NCBI GenBank assembly: GCA_023440865.1
Contig: JAEXRM010000175.1
Span: forward strand, 11,428-75,427
Length of the DNA stretch: 64,000 nt
Direction: 5' to 3'
DNA from: Bacillota bacterium
GTDB lineage: Bacteria; Bacillota; Clostridia; DSM-8532
A model generated the notes under the pieces. That model had not been told where the DNA came from. It did not search any database and saw only the letters and a program-made list of their open reading frames with translations. Position 1 is the first letter of the stretch. Each line of letters opens with the position of its first letter. Both the position numbers and the translations under genes were made by a program. Of the stretch, positions 32,996 to 41,640 are shown in pieces.

Positions 32996-34381
32996 ATGGA
33001 GAAACTGTTCCAGCTCAAGGCACACGGCACCAATCCGAGAACCGAGATCATGGCCGGCTTCACCACCTTCTTCACCATGGCCTACATCCTGTTCGTCAAT
33101 CCGTCCATCCTGTCCGCAACAGGCATGGACAAAGGCGCCGTCTTCGTCGCCACCATCATCGCGACCGCCGTCGCCACCTTCATCATGGCGTTTGTCGCGA
33201 ACGTGCCCTACGCGGTCGCACCCGGCATGGGCCTGAACGCCCTGTTCACCTATACGGTGTGCCTGGGCATGGGCATCCCGTGGCAGCAGGCCCTGGGCAT
33301 CGTCTTCATCTGCGGCATGGTCAACATCCTCATCACGGTCACCAAGGTCCGCAAGACCATCATCAAGGCCATCCCCCACTCCCTGCAGTACGCCGTCAGC
33401 GGCGGCATCGGCCTGTTCATCGCCTACATCGGCTTCATGGACGCGCATTTCCTCGACTTCACGCCCAACAGCGCGGCCAACGCCATCGGCCAGTTCAGCA
33501 ACGTGGTGCCCGCGCTGACGAACTTCACCGATCCGACCTCCGTGCTGGCCATCATCGGCCTGGTGCTCATCGTCGTGCTCATGCTGCTGAACGTGCGCGG
33601 CGCCATCCTCATCGGCATCCTCGCAACGACCGTCATCGGCATTCCGATGGGTGTGACGCAGCTGCCGCAGATCACGGCCGCCTCGTTCATTCCGCCCTCC
33701 CTCTCCCCCACATTCTTCAAGCTCGACATCCTGGGCCTGTTCTCCGATCCCACCCAGCTGTTCAAGATCCTCACGCTCATCCTGACATTCAGCCTGGCGG
33801 ACACGTTCGACACCATCGGCACCTTCCTGGGCACCGGGCGCAAGACCGGCATCTTCGACGAGCAGGACGAGGCTTCGCTCGAGAAGGGCAAGGGCATGTC
33901 CTCCAAGCTCGACCGCGCCCTGTTCGCCGATGCCACGGCCACCTCGATCGGCGCCCTGGTCGGCACCAGCAACACCACCACCTACATCGAGAGCGCCGCC
34001 GGCATGGCGGTGGGCGGCCGCACGGGCATGACCTCGATGGTTGTCGGGCTCCTGTTCCTCGCCTCCCTGTTCCTCTCGCCCATCGCGATGATGGTGCCGA
34101 TGGCCGCCATCGCACCCGCACTCATCGTCGTCGGCATCCTGATGATGGAATCGCTGATGAAGGTCAGCTGGCACGACTTCGAGGATGCCACGGCCGCCTT
34201 CTTCACGGCCGTCGTGATGCCGCTCACCTACAGCATCGCCACAGGCGTGGCGGCCGGTTTCATCTTCCATGTGCTCACCAAGCTCGTCAAGGGCAAGGCC
34301 AAGGAAGTGCATCCGGTCATGTATGTCGTCTCGGCCCTGTTCCTGGTCAAGTACATCATCGACGCACTGCGGCTGGTCTGA
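32996..34381 (+). CDS. NCS2/AzgA-family purine permease
   Basis: 461 residues with 12-14 predicted helices. Motifs of AzgA/PbuG guanine-hypoxanthine or adenine permeases are present: GTNPRTEIMAGFTTFFTMAYILFVNP, VPYAVAPGMGLNALFTY, TLILTFSLADTFDTIGTFLGTGRKTG and ALVGTSNTTTYIESAAG. It imports purine bases with protons. AAAGGGGG precedes the ATG. A strong terminator follows at 34494-34545. No purine salvage gene is adjacent. Whether it prefers adenine or guanine/hypoxanthine cannot be judged from sequence alone. Confidence 0.92.
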   Translation: MEKLFQLKAHGTNPRTEIMAGFTTFFTMAYILFVNPSILSATGMDKGAVFVATIIATAVATFIMAFVANVPYAVAPGMGLNALFTYTVCLGMGIPWQQALGIVFICGMVNILITVTKVRKTIIKAIPHSLQYAVSGGIGLFIAYIGFMDAHFLDFTPNSAANAIGQFSNVVPALTNFTDPTSVLAIIGLVLIVVLMLLNVRGAILIGILATTVIGIPMGVTQLPQITAASFIPPSLSPTFFKLDILGLFSDPTQLFKILTLILTFSLADTFDTIGTFLGTGRKTGIFDEQDEASLEKGKGMSSKLDRALFADATATSIGALVGTSNTTTYIESAAGMAVGGRTGMTSMVVGLLFLASLFLSPIAMMVPMAAIAPALIVVGILMMESLMKVSWHDFEDATAAFFTAVVMPLTYSIATGVAAGFIFHVLTKLVKGKAKEVHPVMYVVSALFLVKYIIDALRLV

Positions 34382-34493
34382 ATCGTTGCCGCATGCCGCT
34401 TTTGCCGAGATTGCGGCGCACCCGGGCATCAACGGCATCAACGGCATGACGGTGCGTGACGGGCATCGTGAATGAACCGCTCCAACAATCCAA

Positions 34494-34545
34494 AAGGCGG
34501 ATGCGCAACGGCAGGAGGTTCCGTTGCTGCATCCGCCTTCATTTT
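34494..34545 (+). terminator. Rho-independent terminator, probably bidirectional
   Basis: AAGGCGGATGC with further pairing (GCAACGG/CCGTTGC) folds back on GCATCCGCCTT. TCATTTT follows on the plus strand, and the minus strand has CCTTTTGG after the stem. It can end the permease transcript and the convergent protease transcript. Confidence 0.85.
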
Positions 34546-34553
34546 GTCACGGT

Positions 34554-34582
34554 CCATCCGGAGTTCCTGAGGCTCCGGATGG
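34554..34582. terminator. Second hairpin between permease and protease genes
   Basis: CCATCCGGAG pairs perfectly with CTCCGGATGG across a 9-base loop. No T-run follows. It may assist termination between the convergent genes. Confidence 0.5.
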
Positions 34583-34676
34583 ATCCCGGGTCGTTTTCAC
34601 CCTGCGCGGACCGGCCCGCGCGCCGCCAGCAGATCCTGCCACACGGCAGGACCCCGGCCGGCGACGGGCAGTCGGC

Positions 34677-36113
34677 TCACTTCGCTTCCGTAAAGGTCGC
34701 TTTCACGCTGAGTTTCTGCGTATTGCGCACATAGGTGATCGTGACGGTGTCTCCCGCCTTGTAGCTTTTCTTGACCAGGTTCAGCTCACTCATGGTCGTG
34801 ACGGTCTTGCCGGCGATGCCCGTGATGATGTCGCCAGCCCGGATGCCGGCCTTGTACGCACCGCCCTCCGTGTCGGCCTCTGTCACGTAGATGCCGACCG
34901 GCACGTTGTACATCTGTGACATGACATCGGTGATGTCCTGGCCGGTGATGCCAAGGTAGGGACGGTTCTTGACGTAGCCGTACGCAATGAGCGAGGAGAT
35001 GATGGGCTTGGCATCATCGATCGCGATCGCGAAGCCCAGGCCCTCGACACCGGTCATCGAGATTTTCGAGGTGTTGATGCCGATGACCTGCCCCTGCGAG
35101 TTCACCAGCGCGCCGCCGCTGTTGCCGGGGTTGATGGCCGCGTCGGTCTGGATGAGGTTGAGGGAGGATTCCTCACCGTCGATCTTGCGGTTGAGCGCGG
35201 ACACCACGCCCACGGTGACGGAGCCGGCAAACTCCATGCCCAGCGGATTGCCGATGGCCACGGCCAGCTCCCCGACCTCCAGCCTGGACGACGAGCCGAG
35301 TTCGGCCGCCTTCAATCCGGTGAGGCCGATCTTGAGGACGGCCAGATCATTCTCGCTGTCACCGCCGACAAAGCTTGCCTTGGCCGACCGGCCGTCGGGC
35401 AGAAACACCTCGAGTGTCGTCCGGTCGGCGTATCCGCTCTTGGGATCGGCGTAGCTGACGACGTGGTAGTTCGTGATGACGTATCCGTCAGAGCTCGTGA
35501 TGATGCCGGATCCCTCGCTCGGTTGCTGGTTGCCGGTCTGGAACCGGCGTGTGTTCGTTGTGGTGACCGTCATCCGGATGCCGACGACCGAAGGCCCGAC
35601 CTCCTCCGCGATGTCGGTCACCGAGGAACCCTTGGTCAGGGTGGTCCGGGTCAGGGGGGCGCCGGATGAAGCCTTTGTGTCCGCCGCGCCGACATTGCTC
35701 AGCGCCTCGGCCTTTGTGGCCAGTTCAAGCGCGTCCTGCGCGTCGGCCAGCGCCGTTCTGGTTTCATCGATTGCCGTGCGGGTCTCGTCGATCGTTCCGT
35801 TTGCCGCAGCCAGCGCGCTTTCCTGGCTGACCAGTTTCCCGTTCAGTTCCTCGATCAGCGCCGCCTGTCGGGTGATTTGGCCGTTGAGACTGCCATATGC
35901 GCTTGTCACCCCTACGGTGGCGCCGCCTACCAGCGTGACGGCGAGCAGGGCCGCTCCGGCCCGTTCCCAGCCGACGCGCCTGCGGCGCCTGCCGTGGAAC
36001 GATTGCCGCGGTGAATCCGCCGCACTGCCGCCGATGTCGGCCCGCCGCATTGCCGGCAGGATGGGAGACTGTCCTTCCCATGCGTTGCTGTCGTTGCGTT
36101 CATCAAACATCAT
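34677..36113 (-). CDS. HtrA/DegP-like membrane-anchored serine protease
   Basis: 478 residues. A basic N-terminal region (RQSFHGRRRRRVGWERAG) and one membrane helix (AALLAVTLVGGATVGVTSAYG) are followed by a coiled coil (about 75-135). A trypsin-like domain carries the triad His (YVITNYHVV), Asp (SENDLAVLKIG) and Ser (AAINPGNSGGALVN). A C-terminal PDZ domain follows (YLGITGQDITDVMSQMYNVP, then GGAYKAGIRAGDIITGIAG). It degrades misfolded proteins outside the membrane. The start is the first ATG behind AGGAGG. Upstream lies an inverted repeat CAGACG-N11-CGTCTG. Confidence 0.92.
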   Translation of the reverse strand: MMFDERNDSNAWEGQSPILPAMRRADIGGSAADSPRQSFHGRRRRRVGWERAGAALLAVTLVGGATVGVTSAYGSLNGQITRQAALIEELNGKLVSQESALAAANGTIDETRTAIDETRTALADAQDALELATKAEALSNVGAADTKASSGAPLTRTTLTKGSSVTDIAEEVGPSVVGIRMTVTTTNTRRFQTGNQQPSEGSGIITSSDGYVITNYHVVSYADPKSGYADRTTLEVFLPDGRSAKASFVGGDSENDLAVLKIGLTGLKAAELGSSSRLEVGELAVAIGNPLGMEFAGSVTVGVVSALNRKIDGEESSLNLIQTDAAINPGNSGGALVNSQGQVIGINTSKISMTGVEGLGFAIAIDDAKPIISSLIAYGYVKNRPYLGITGQDITDVMSQMYNVPVGIYVTEADTEGGAYKAGIRAGDIITGIAGKTVTTMSELNLVKKSYKAGDTVTITYVRNTQKLSVKATFTEAK

Positions 36114-36505
36114 GTCGCACACCTCCTGACATGAATCTATCAGACGGAGTTGAAAAGCGTCTGAAATGAGTGAAACCTTGTATGGCGGGGATCCGTGACG
36201 CATCCGCCCCCGTTTGTGCGGATGTGGTGCGATCCCTTCGACCGGCGTCTCCATCCGATCCCCATGCTCATACAATACACCCCGATTTTGAACAGGGATG
36301 GTCAAAGTTGTGAATGGATTGTAAACAATGGAACCGAAGGATGTGGGAAGGGTCCGCCATCGGAGCCATTCGTGACAGAAAAACCGCGATTCCTCACTTC
36401 ACCACGCTAAATCGATCATGCTACAATGGTTTTGCCCGGCTCATCAGCCGGCGAATCGAACGAGAGAGGCCGCCGCAGTTCCATGTGGCGCACGGGAGCA
36501 CACCG
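36114..36505. promoter_or_regulatory. Divergent 392-bp region, protease and chemoreceptor
   Basis: CAGACG-N11-CGTCTG (36141-36163) lies ahead of the protease gene and may be a stress-regulator site. ATTGTAAACAAT (36318-36329) is a perfect 12-bp palindrome. On the plus strand TTCACC (36398-36403), an 18-bp spacer and TGC-TACAAT (36422-36427) form an extended -10 promoter for the chemoreceptor gene. Confidence 0.5.
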
Positions 36506-38026
36506 ATGGACAACCGCTCGTTTCTCGCGCAGAACACGCGCAAGGGCCACACCCGCCAGCTCATCGCCATCATCCTGATCACCGTGTTCGGAAACCTCGC
36601 GACGGTAGCCCAGCTGGCGGCCGGACGGGCCAGTGCGGGCATCACGTACGGCCGCATCGGCATCGAGCTTGCCATCAATGCAGGCATCATCCTCGCCTGC
36701 TGGCTGTTCTTCCGCCGTTTCGGCGATCTGCCGGTCAGCCGGTATGTCAGCGTGACCATGGTTGCCGCCATCATGTTCATCTACCACCTGATGATCCCCG
36801 GTGTCGCCGACTCCTATGCCAACCTGTATGCCATCATGATCCTCGCGTTGATGTATTTCGACCCGCTGATCTCGTTGTATGCCTCGTTCCTGACCATCGC
36901 CGCGCATACCGTCATGATCATCCTGGAACCGGACAAGATCCCCGCGGCCACACGCACCTCGTCGATTGTGGCCCGTTATGTCTGCTTCATGATCGCCGCC
37001 GTTTCCTCCTTCGTGGTGGCGCGCATCGCGGCGGAGCTGCTGCGGACCGCCATCGCAAACGACGCGCAGAGTCGCCAACTGGTCTCCAGCCTCAACAGCG
37101 TGGCCGATGGCGTGCTGGGCAAGGCCGAATCGCTCGCCGGCGCCTCCGAGTCGCTGCATGTCTCCGCCAGTGAGGCGAAGGTTGCCTCGGATCAGGTCAA
37201 CACCAGCATCGACGGTCTCGCCCACGGGGCGACGGAATCCGCCCACGCCGCCAGCAGTGCCGCTTCCCTCGTGCGGCAGATGTCCGAGGCCCTGTCGCAG
37301 ATCTCGGAGAATGTGACCGACGTAAACAGTCAGACCGTCTCGTTCCGGGATATCGTAGACCGGGCCAACAAGGTGGTGCGCGAGCAGAACGACTGCACGC
37401 TGGCCAGCAGGGATGCACAGGCTTCCCTGGACGAGGCCCTGCGCTCCCTCACCGAACGGTCGAAGAAAATCGGGGACATTGTCGAGCTCATCACCGGCAT
37501 CGCCGAGCAGACCAACCTGCTTGCCCTCAACGCGGCCATCGAGGCGGCGCGCGCCGGTGAATCGGGACGCGGTTTCGCCGTCGTCGCCGAGGAGGTCCGC
37601 AAGCTGGCCGAAGGCTCGCAGCAGGCGGCACGCAACATCGAGGTCCTGGTGCGTGACATCGGCACCGACATGATTGCCACCACCGAGCGTATCCGCCACA
37701 CCGGAGCGATCAACACGCGCATGGACAAGGCGGTCAACGACGTGCAGGCCATGTTCACCCGCATCCACGAAGGTTCCGGGCACATCGACCGTTCGATCGG
37801 CGAAGTGTCCGCGGCGATCGAGGAGATGCTTTCCACCAGCGAGGTCGCGGTCACCGAGGTGGCGCGCATCTCGGCGGTGACGCAGGACGCGGCCGCCAGC
37901 AGCGAGGAGATCGCCGCCCTGTCCGACCAGCAGACCCAGCGCGCCCATTCCATGATCGACCAGGCCCGGAACGTGGCGCAAACCGCCGACGAGCTGCGGC
38001 GCATGGTCGCCGGACTGCGCAGCTGA
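36506..38026 (+). CDS. Methyl-accepting chemotaxis protein without a large extracellular domain
   Basis: 506 residues. The N-terminal ~190 residues form about six membrane helices (for example [33 protein letters not shown] and [17 protein letters not shown]) instead of a periplasmic sensor. The C-terminal coiled coil holds the signalling hairpin [41 protein letters not shown]. It therefore senses a membrane or intracellular signal and controls CheA. No HAMP domain is clear. GGGAG lies 8 bases before the ATG. No other chemotaxis gene is nearby. Confidence 0.9.
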   Translation: MDNRSFLAQNTRKGHTRQLIAIILITVFGNLATVAQLAAGRASAGITYGRIGIELAINAGIILACWLFFRRFGDLPVSRYVSVTMVAAIMFIYHLMIPGVADSYANLYAIMILALMYFDPLISLYASFLTIAAHTVMIILEPDKIPAATRTSSIVARYVCFMIAAVSSFVVARIAAELLRTAIANDAQSRQLVSSLNSVADGVLGKAESLAGASESLHVSASEAKVASDQVNTSIDGLAHGATESAHAASSAASLVRQMSEALSQISENVTDVNSQTVSFRDIVDRANKVVREQNDCTLASRDAQASLDEALRSLTERSKKIGDIVELITGIAEQTNLLALNAAIEAARAGESGRGFAVVAEEVRKLAEGSQQAARNIEVLVRDIGTDMIATTERIRHTGAINTRMDKAVNDVQAMFTRIHEGSGHIDRSIGEVSAAIEEMLSTSEVAVTEVARISAVTQDAAASSEEIAALSDQQTQRAHSMIDQARNVAQTADELRRMVAGLRS

Positions 38027-38094
38027 ACCGGAACAGGTGGCCGCACGCCGCTTGCCCGCAAGCGTCGCACAACCGGTTCCATCAACGACAAGAC

Positions 38095-38123
38095 AAGGGG
38101 GGGTCCAAAAGGGCCCCCCCTTT
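38095..38123 (+). terminator. Strong hairpin after the chemoreceptor gene
   Basis: AAGGGGGGGTCC pairs with GGGCCCCCCCTT around AAAA (one G-T pair). The flank TTTCCCTTT is only partly T-rich. It is the best terminator candidate for the chemoreceptor gene. Confidence 0.6.
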
Positions 38124-38294
38124 CCCTTTGGCGACCACCGGGACACGGGCAGGCACGGCGCCTTTGCGTCGCCGGTTTGAACGGCGGCAAACCGGCGAGG
38201 ATTGTCGGTGAAAACGTGTGCTTTGTCGCATTGACGCCCCCTGCGGCAAGTCCATAGAATGGTTGCAGAACGCCGCAAAGGGGGATCTGCTGCA

Positions 38295-39065
38295 ATGAAC
38301 GTGCTGCTGACGGGTGCAGACCGCGGGCTGGGTATCGGCACCGCCGGACGGCTGCTGGAACTGGGCCATGTCGTATATGCCGGCCAATACCTGACGGGCT
38401 GGCAGGAACTGGCCGATCTTGAAGCCCTGTACCCGGACCGCCTGATCCGGATCCCGCTCGACGTGTCGGACCTCGCAAGCGTGCAGGCTGCCGCGGAAGC
38501 AGTCCGCAGACGCACCGACTCCCTCGACATGCTCATCAACAATGCCGGCATCGTCGGCCGCCCGCTGCCCCGCAGCGGCGAGCTGATCGCAGCCGGATAC
38601 AGGCAGGCTCCCGATCCCGGCGCGCCGCCGGAAGAGGGCCTGTCGCAGCCGTACGATGCCATGCGCGCGGCATATGAGGTCAACGCCCTCGGTGCGGCGC
38701 GCGTGGTGGAATGCTTCCTGCCGTTGCTCGCCCACAGCACCGTCAAGCGCCTGTGCTTCGTTTCGAGCGAGGCCGGCAGCGTCACCGCCAGCCAGCGGCA
38801 GGAGATGTTCGGCTATTGCATGTCCAAGGCGGCCCTGAACATGTACGTGAAGATCCTGTTCAACCGGCTGCGCCCGGCCGGCTACACCTTCCGCCTGTAT
38901 CACCCGGGTTGGGTCCGTTCCTACATGGGGGGCACAAAGAACCTGCTGGGCGACCTGGAACCGGAGGTCGCCGGCCAATGCGCCGTCTCGCACTGGCTCG
39001 AACCGCTGGCGGACGAGGACAGCCTGCAGCTGATCGACTACACGGGCAAGATCTGGCCCTACTGA
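38295..39065 (+). CDS. Short-chain dehydrogenase/reductase
   Basis: 256 residues. Classical SDR layout: nucleotide-binding NVLLTGADRGLGIGTAGRLLELG, acidic LDVSDLAS, structural LDMLINNAG, catalytic Ser in LCFVSSEAGS and the YxxxK motif as GYCMSKAAL. It uses NAD(P)H; the substrate is unknown. The insert between NNAG and the catalytic Ser (PDPGAPPEEGLSQPYD) is longer than average. AAAGGGGG lies about 10 bases before the ATG. It begins a same-strand run with a ThuA-like gene and two esterase genes. Confidence 0.88.
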   Translation: MNVLLTGADRGLGIGTAGRLLELGHVVYAGQYLTGWQELADLEALYPDRLIRIPLDVSDLASVQAAAEAVRRRTDSLDMLINNAGIVGRPLPRSGELIAAGYRQAPDPGAPPEEGLSQPYDAMRAAYEVNALGAARVVECFLPLLAHSTVKRLCFVSSEAGSVTASQRQEMFGYCMSKAALNMYVKILFNRLRPAGYTFRLYHPGWVRSYMGGTKNLLGDLEPEVAGQCAVSHWLEPLADEDSLQLIDYTGKIWPY

Positions 39066-39141
39066 CGCAGACCGCCCATGCCATGTCCGCGCGCCCATCC
39101 GACCAAGACTGCGCAACCGCGCATCAGCCAAAGGAGGCACC

Positions 39142-39777
39142 ATGCAGCACAAACGCATCCTGATTCTCGGCGACCACACCTCCGTCCTGTGGCACCCCCT
39201 CACGCCGGCGGAACCGCATCTGCGCGAAACGCTTGGTTCAGGCTTCGAGCTGACCTTCTCGGAGGCATATCCGGATCTGACGGCCGAAACGCTGGCCGGA
39301 TACGATCTGGTGATCAACTACATCGACAACTGGCAAAACCGCGGGACCGTCTCGGCGGCCGTGGCCCTGCAGGGCTGGGTGGCGCAGGGCGGACCCCTGC
39401 TGACGCTGCACAGCGGCATCATCACGCGCGATCCGTTCTTCCTGCTGCCGATGCAGGGCGGCGCCTTCACCAAGCATGAGGCATACACCACCCTGCACTT
39501 CCATGCCGTCGGCGACCCGCATCCCGTCACGGCGGGCGTCGAGCCCTTCGACATGCAGGACGAACCGTACGAGTTCGAACTGGACCCGTTCACACCCCGC
39601 AACCACATCCTCGCCTTCGAGCTCGACGGACGCACCTACCCGGCCGGCTGGGTCATCCGCTACGGCTTCGGCCGCATCGTGTACCTTGCGCCGGGTCACG
39701 ACGGCCGCTCGTTCGCGGTTCCCGGCTTCCAGCAGCTCATCCGCAACAGCGCCGCATGGCTGACGGAAGCGGAGTGA
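39142..39777 (+). CDS. ThuA-like domain protein
   Basis: 211 residues. The fold is glutamine-amidotransferase-like, as in ThuA (trehalose utilisation): RILILGDHTSVLWHPLTPAEPHL, ETLAGYDLVINYIDNW, WVAQGGPLLTLHSGIITRD and the final WVIRYGFGRIVYLAPGHDGRSF. The HF-AVGDPHPVTAGVEPF strand motif is also typical. The exact role of such proteins is not known; several occur in sugar or sugar-acid degradation loci. AAAGGAGG precedes the ATG. It lies between the SDR and esterase genes on the same strand. Confidence 0.8.
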   Translation: MQHKRILILGDHTSVLWHPLTPAEPHLRETLGSGFELTFSEAYPDLTAETLAGYDLVINYIDNWQNRGTVSAAVALQGWVAQGGPLLTLHSGIITRDPFFLLPMQGGAFTKHEAYTTLHFHAVGDPHPVTAGVEPFDMQDEPYEFELDPFTPRNHILAFELDGRTYPAGWVIRYGFGRIVYLAPGHDGRSFAVPGFQQLIRNSAAWLTEAE

Positions 39778-39895
39778 TGCCGGCCATCACGGCAATCCGG
39801 TGATCCGTGTGGCGGCCACACGGCAGGGCTTGTGCTCCCGCCGGACGCATCACCGAAGAACCGGCAAATCCGATCGGCAACACAGGGAGGGAAAC

Positions 39896-40714
39896 ATGGC
39901 ACTCTTGCACGTCGACTTCTTTTCCGACGTCCTGGGCATGTGCGTCGAGATGGACGTCATCCTGCCGCAGGCTACCCGCGGGCAGATCGGCATGGCGGGC
40001 AAATCCGCCGACGAGGGCGACTGGCCCGTGCTGTACCTGCTCCACGGCATGAGCGACGACCACACCATCTGGCAGCGCCGCACATCCATCGAGCGGTATG
40101 TCAGCGAATACGGCATGGCGGTCGTGATGCCGAGCACCCAGCTGGGCTGGTACACCGACATGGCGGTCGGCCAGAAATGGTGGACCTATCTCTCGCAGGA
40201 GCTGCCCGCCGTCGTGCACGCGTTCTTTCCGAACATCACGACCAAACGGGAAAAGACCTTTGCGGCGGGGCTTTCCATGGGTGGCTACGGCGCGCTCAAG
40301 TGCGGCCTGTGCGCGCCGGAAACGTTCGGCGCAGTCGCGGCGCTCTCGGGCGGGCTCGATGTCGCAACCCTCTGTGAAAACCCGAAGACCCACGAATCCA
40401 CAAACCTGTGGCAGGACATCTTCGGCGATCCGGACAAGGTCCGCGGCGGGGTGAACGATCTGTTCACGGCAGCCCGGCAGCTGGCGGCCGGAAACGGGCC
40501 GAAGCCGGCCATCTACATCTGGTGCGGCTCCGAGGATTTCCTCATCCAGCACAACCGCGACATGAAGGCACACCTCGAGCAGCTGGCAATCCCATTCACC
40601 TATGAGGAATCCCCCGGCGACCACCAGTGGAAGTACTGGGACGAGAAGATCCAGACCGTGCTCGCATGGCTGCCGGTCACGCAACCCGAGGGAGGTGCGC
40701 AGGGATGGCTCTGA
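39896..40714 (+). CDS. Esterase of the alpha/beta-hydrolase (esterase D/PHB) family, first copy
   Basis: 272 residues. Starts MALLHVDFFSDVLGMCVEMD and has YLLHGMSDDHTIWQRRTSIER, the nucleophile elbow GLSMGGYGALK, an Asp in WCGSEDFL and a late His in SPGDHQWKYW. It fits tributyrin/acetyl esterases of the esterase D group, which hydrolyse short acyl esters and are often linked to polysaccharide deacetylation. GGAGGGAAAC precedes the ATG. Its 3' end overlaps the second copy by 10 bases, so the pair is translationally coupled. Confidence 0.88.
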   Translation: MALLHVDFFSDVLGMCVEMDVILPQATRGQIGMAGKSADEGDWPVLYLLHGMSDDHTIWQRRTSIERYVSEYGMAVVMPSTQLGWYTDMAVGQKWWTYLSQELPAVVHAFFPNITTKREKTFAAGLSMGGYGALKCGLCAPETFGAVAALSGGLDVATLCENPKTHESTNLWQDIFGDPDKVRGGVNDLFTAARQLAAGNGPKPAIYIWCGSEDFLIQHNRDMKAHLEQLAIPFTYEESPGDHQWKYWDEKIQTVLAWLPVTQPEGGAQGWL

Positions 40715-41526
40715 TTCACACGAACTTCTTTTCCGAGTCGCTGGGCATGTGCGCGGCGGTCGACGTCATCCTGCCGCAGGCCTCGAACCGTCTCATCGGC
40801 ATGGAAACCGCGGGTGGAGCCGAGAAGCATCCCGTGCTGTGGCTGCTGCACGGCGCCAGCGACAACCACACCATCTGGCAGCGCCGCACGTCCATCGAGC
40901 GATATGTCGCGCCGCTCGGTCTCGCGGTGGTGATGCCGAACGTGCACCTCTCGGGCTATACCGACATGGCGCACGGCGGCAAGTACTTCACCTATGTCGC
41001 CGACGAGCTGCCCGCCCTGATGCGGCGGTTCTTTCCGCTTTCCGAAAAGCGGGAGGACAACTGCATCGCAGGCCTGTCGATGGGCGGCGCCGGCTGCATG
41101 AAGATCGGCCTGGCGCGTCCCGGCAACTACGCGGCCATCGGGTGCCTGTCCGCCGGCGCCCTGAACCATGTGCCGAAGGATACGGACAAGGATCCCGCGG
41201 ATCCCGCCAACCAGGATCCGCGCTGGGCGGCGATGTTCCACCGCATGTTCGACGGTCGGATACTCGCGGGCTCGGAGGAGGATGTGTACGGCAACGCGCG
41301 CCGTCTGGCCGATGCCGGCGGACCGTTCCCGCGCATCTACCATGCCATCGGACGCGATGACTTCCTGCTGGCGCCGGCGCACTACACGCGCGACTTCTTC
41401 CAGGCGCTGCCGGGCAATCCCTTCGACTACACGTATGTGGAGGACGAAGGTGCGCACACCTGGGAATACTGGGACGCGCACATCCAGGACTTCCTGCGGT
41501 TCATCCGGCCTGCGGCAAACACATGA
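40705..41526 (+). CDS. Esterase of the alpha/beta-hydrolase (esterase D/PHB) family, second copy
   Basis: 273 residues, clearly a paralogue of the gene before it (MALIHTNFFSESLGMCAAVDVILPQAS; the stretch TIWQRRTSIERYV is identical). The nucleophile elbow is GLSMGGAGCMK, with acid RDDFLL and base EGAHTWEYW. Divergence between the copies suggests different substrates. GGAGG lies inside the end of the first copy, and the stop of that gene overlaps this start. A terminator hairpin at 41563-41590 follows. Confidence 0.88.
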   Translation: MALIHTNFFSESLGMCAAVDVILPQASNRLIGMETAGGAEKHPVLWLLHGASDNHTIWQRRTSIERYVAPLGLAVVMPNVHLSGYTDMAHGGKYFTYVADELPALMRRFFPLSEKREDNCIAGLSMGGAGCMKIGLARPGNYAAIGCLSAGALNHVPKDTDKDPADPANQDPRWAAMFHRMFDGRILAGSEEDVYGNARRLADAGGPFPRIYHAIGRDDFLLAPAHYTRDFFQALPGNPFDYTYVEDEGAHTWEYWDAHIQDFLRFIRPAANT

Positions 41527-41562
41527 CGCCGTTGGCCGCACCCGGAGAACAGATTCGACATG

Positions 41563-41590
41563 ACGCCGCATGGGCCTCCCCATGCGGCGT
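41563..41590 (+). terminator. Terminator of the esterase unit
   Basis: ACGCCGCATGGG pairs with CCCATGCGGCGT across CCTC, followed by TTCCATTTCT. Twelve perfect base pairs. It ends the SDR-ThuA-esterase run before the convergent aldehyde dehydrogenase gene. Confidence 0.75.
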
Positions 41591-41640
41591 TTCCATTTCT
41601 CCGCGGCCAGGTGCGAACGCAATCCGCCGCGGCAGTCCCG

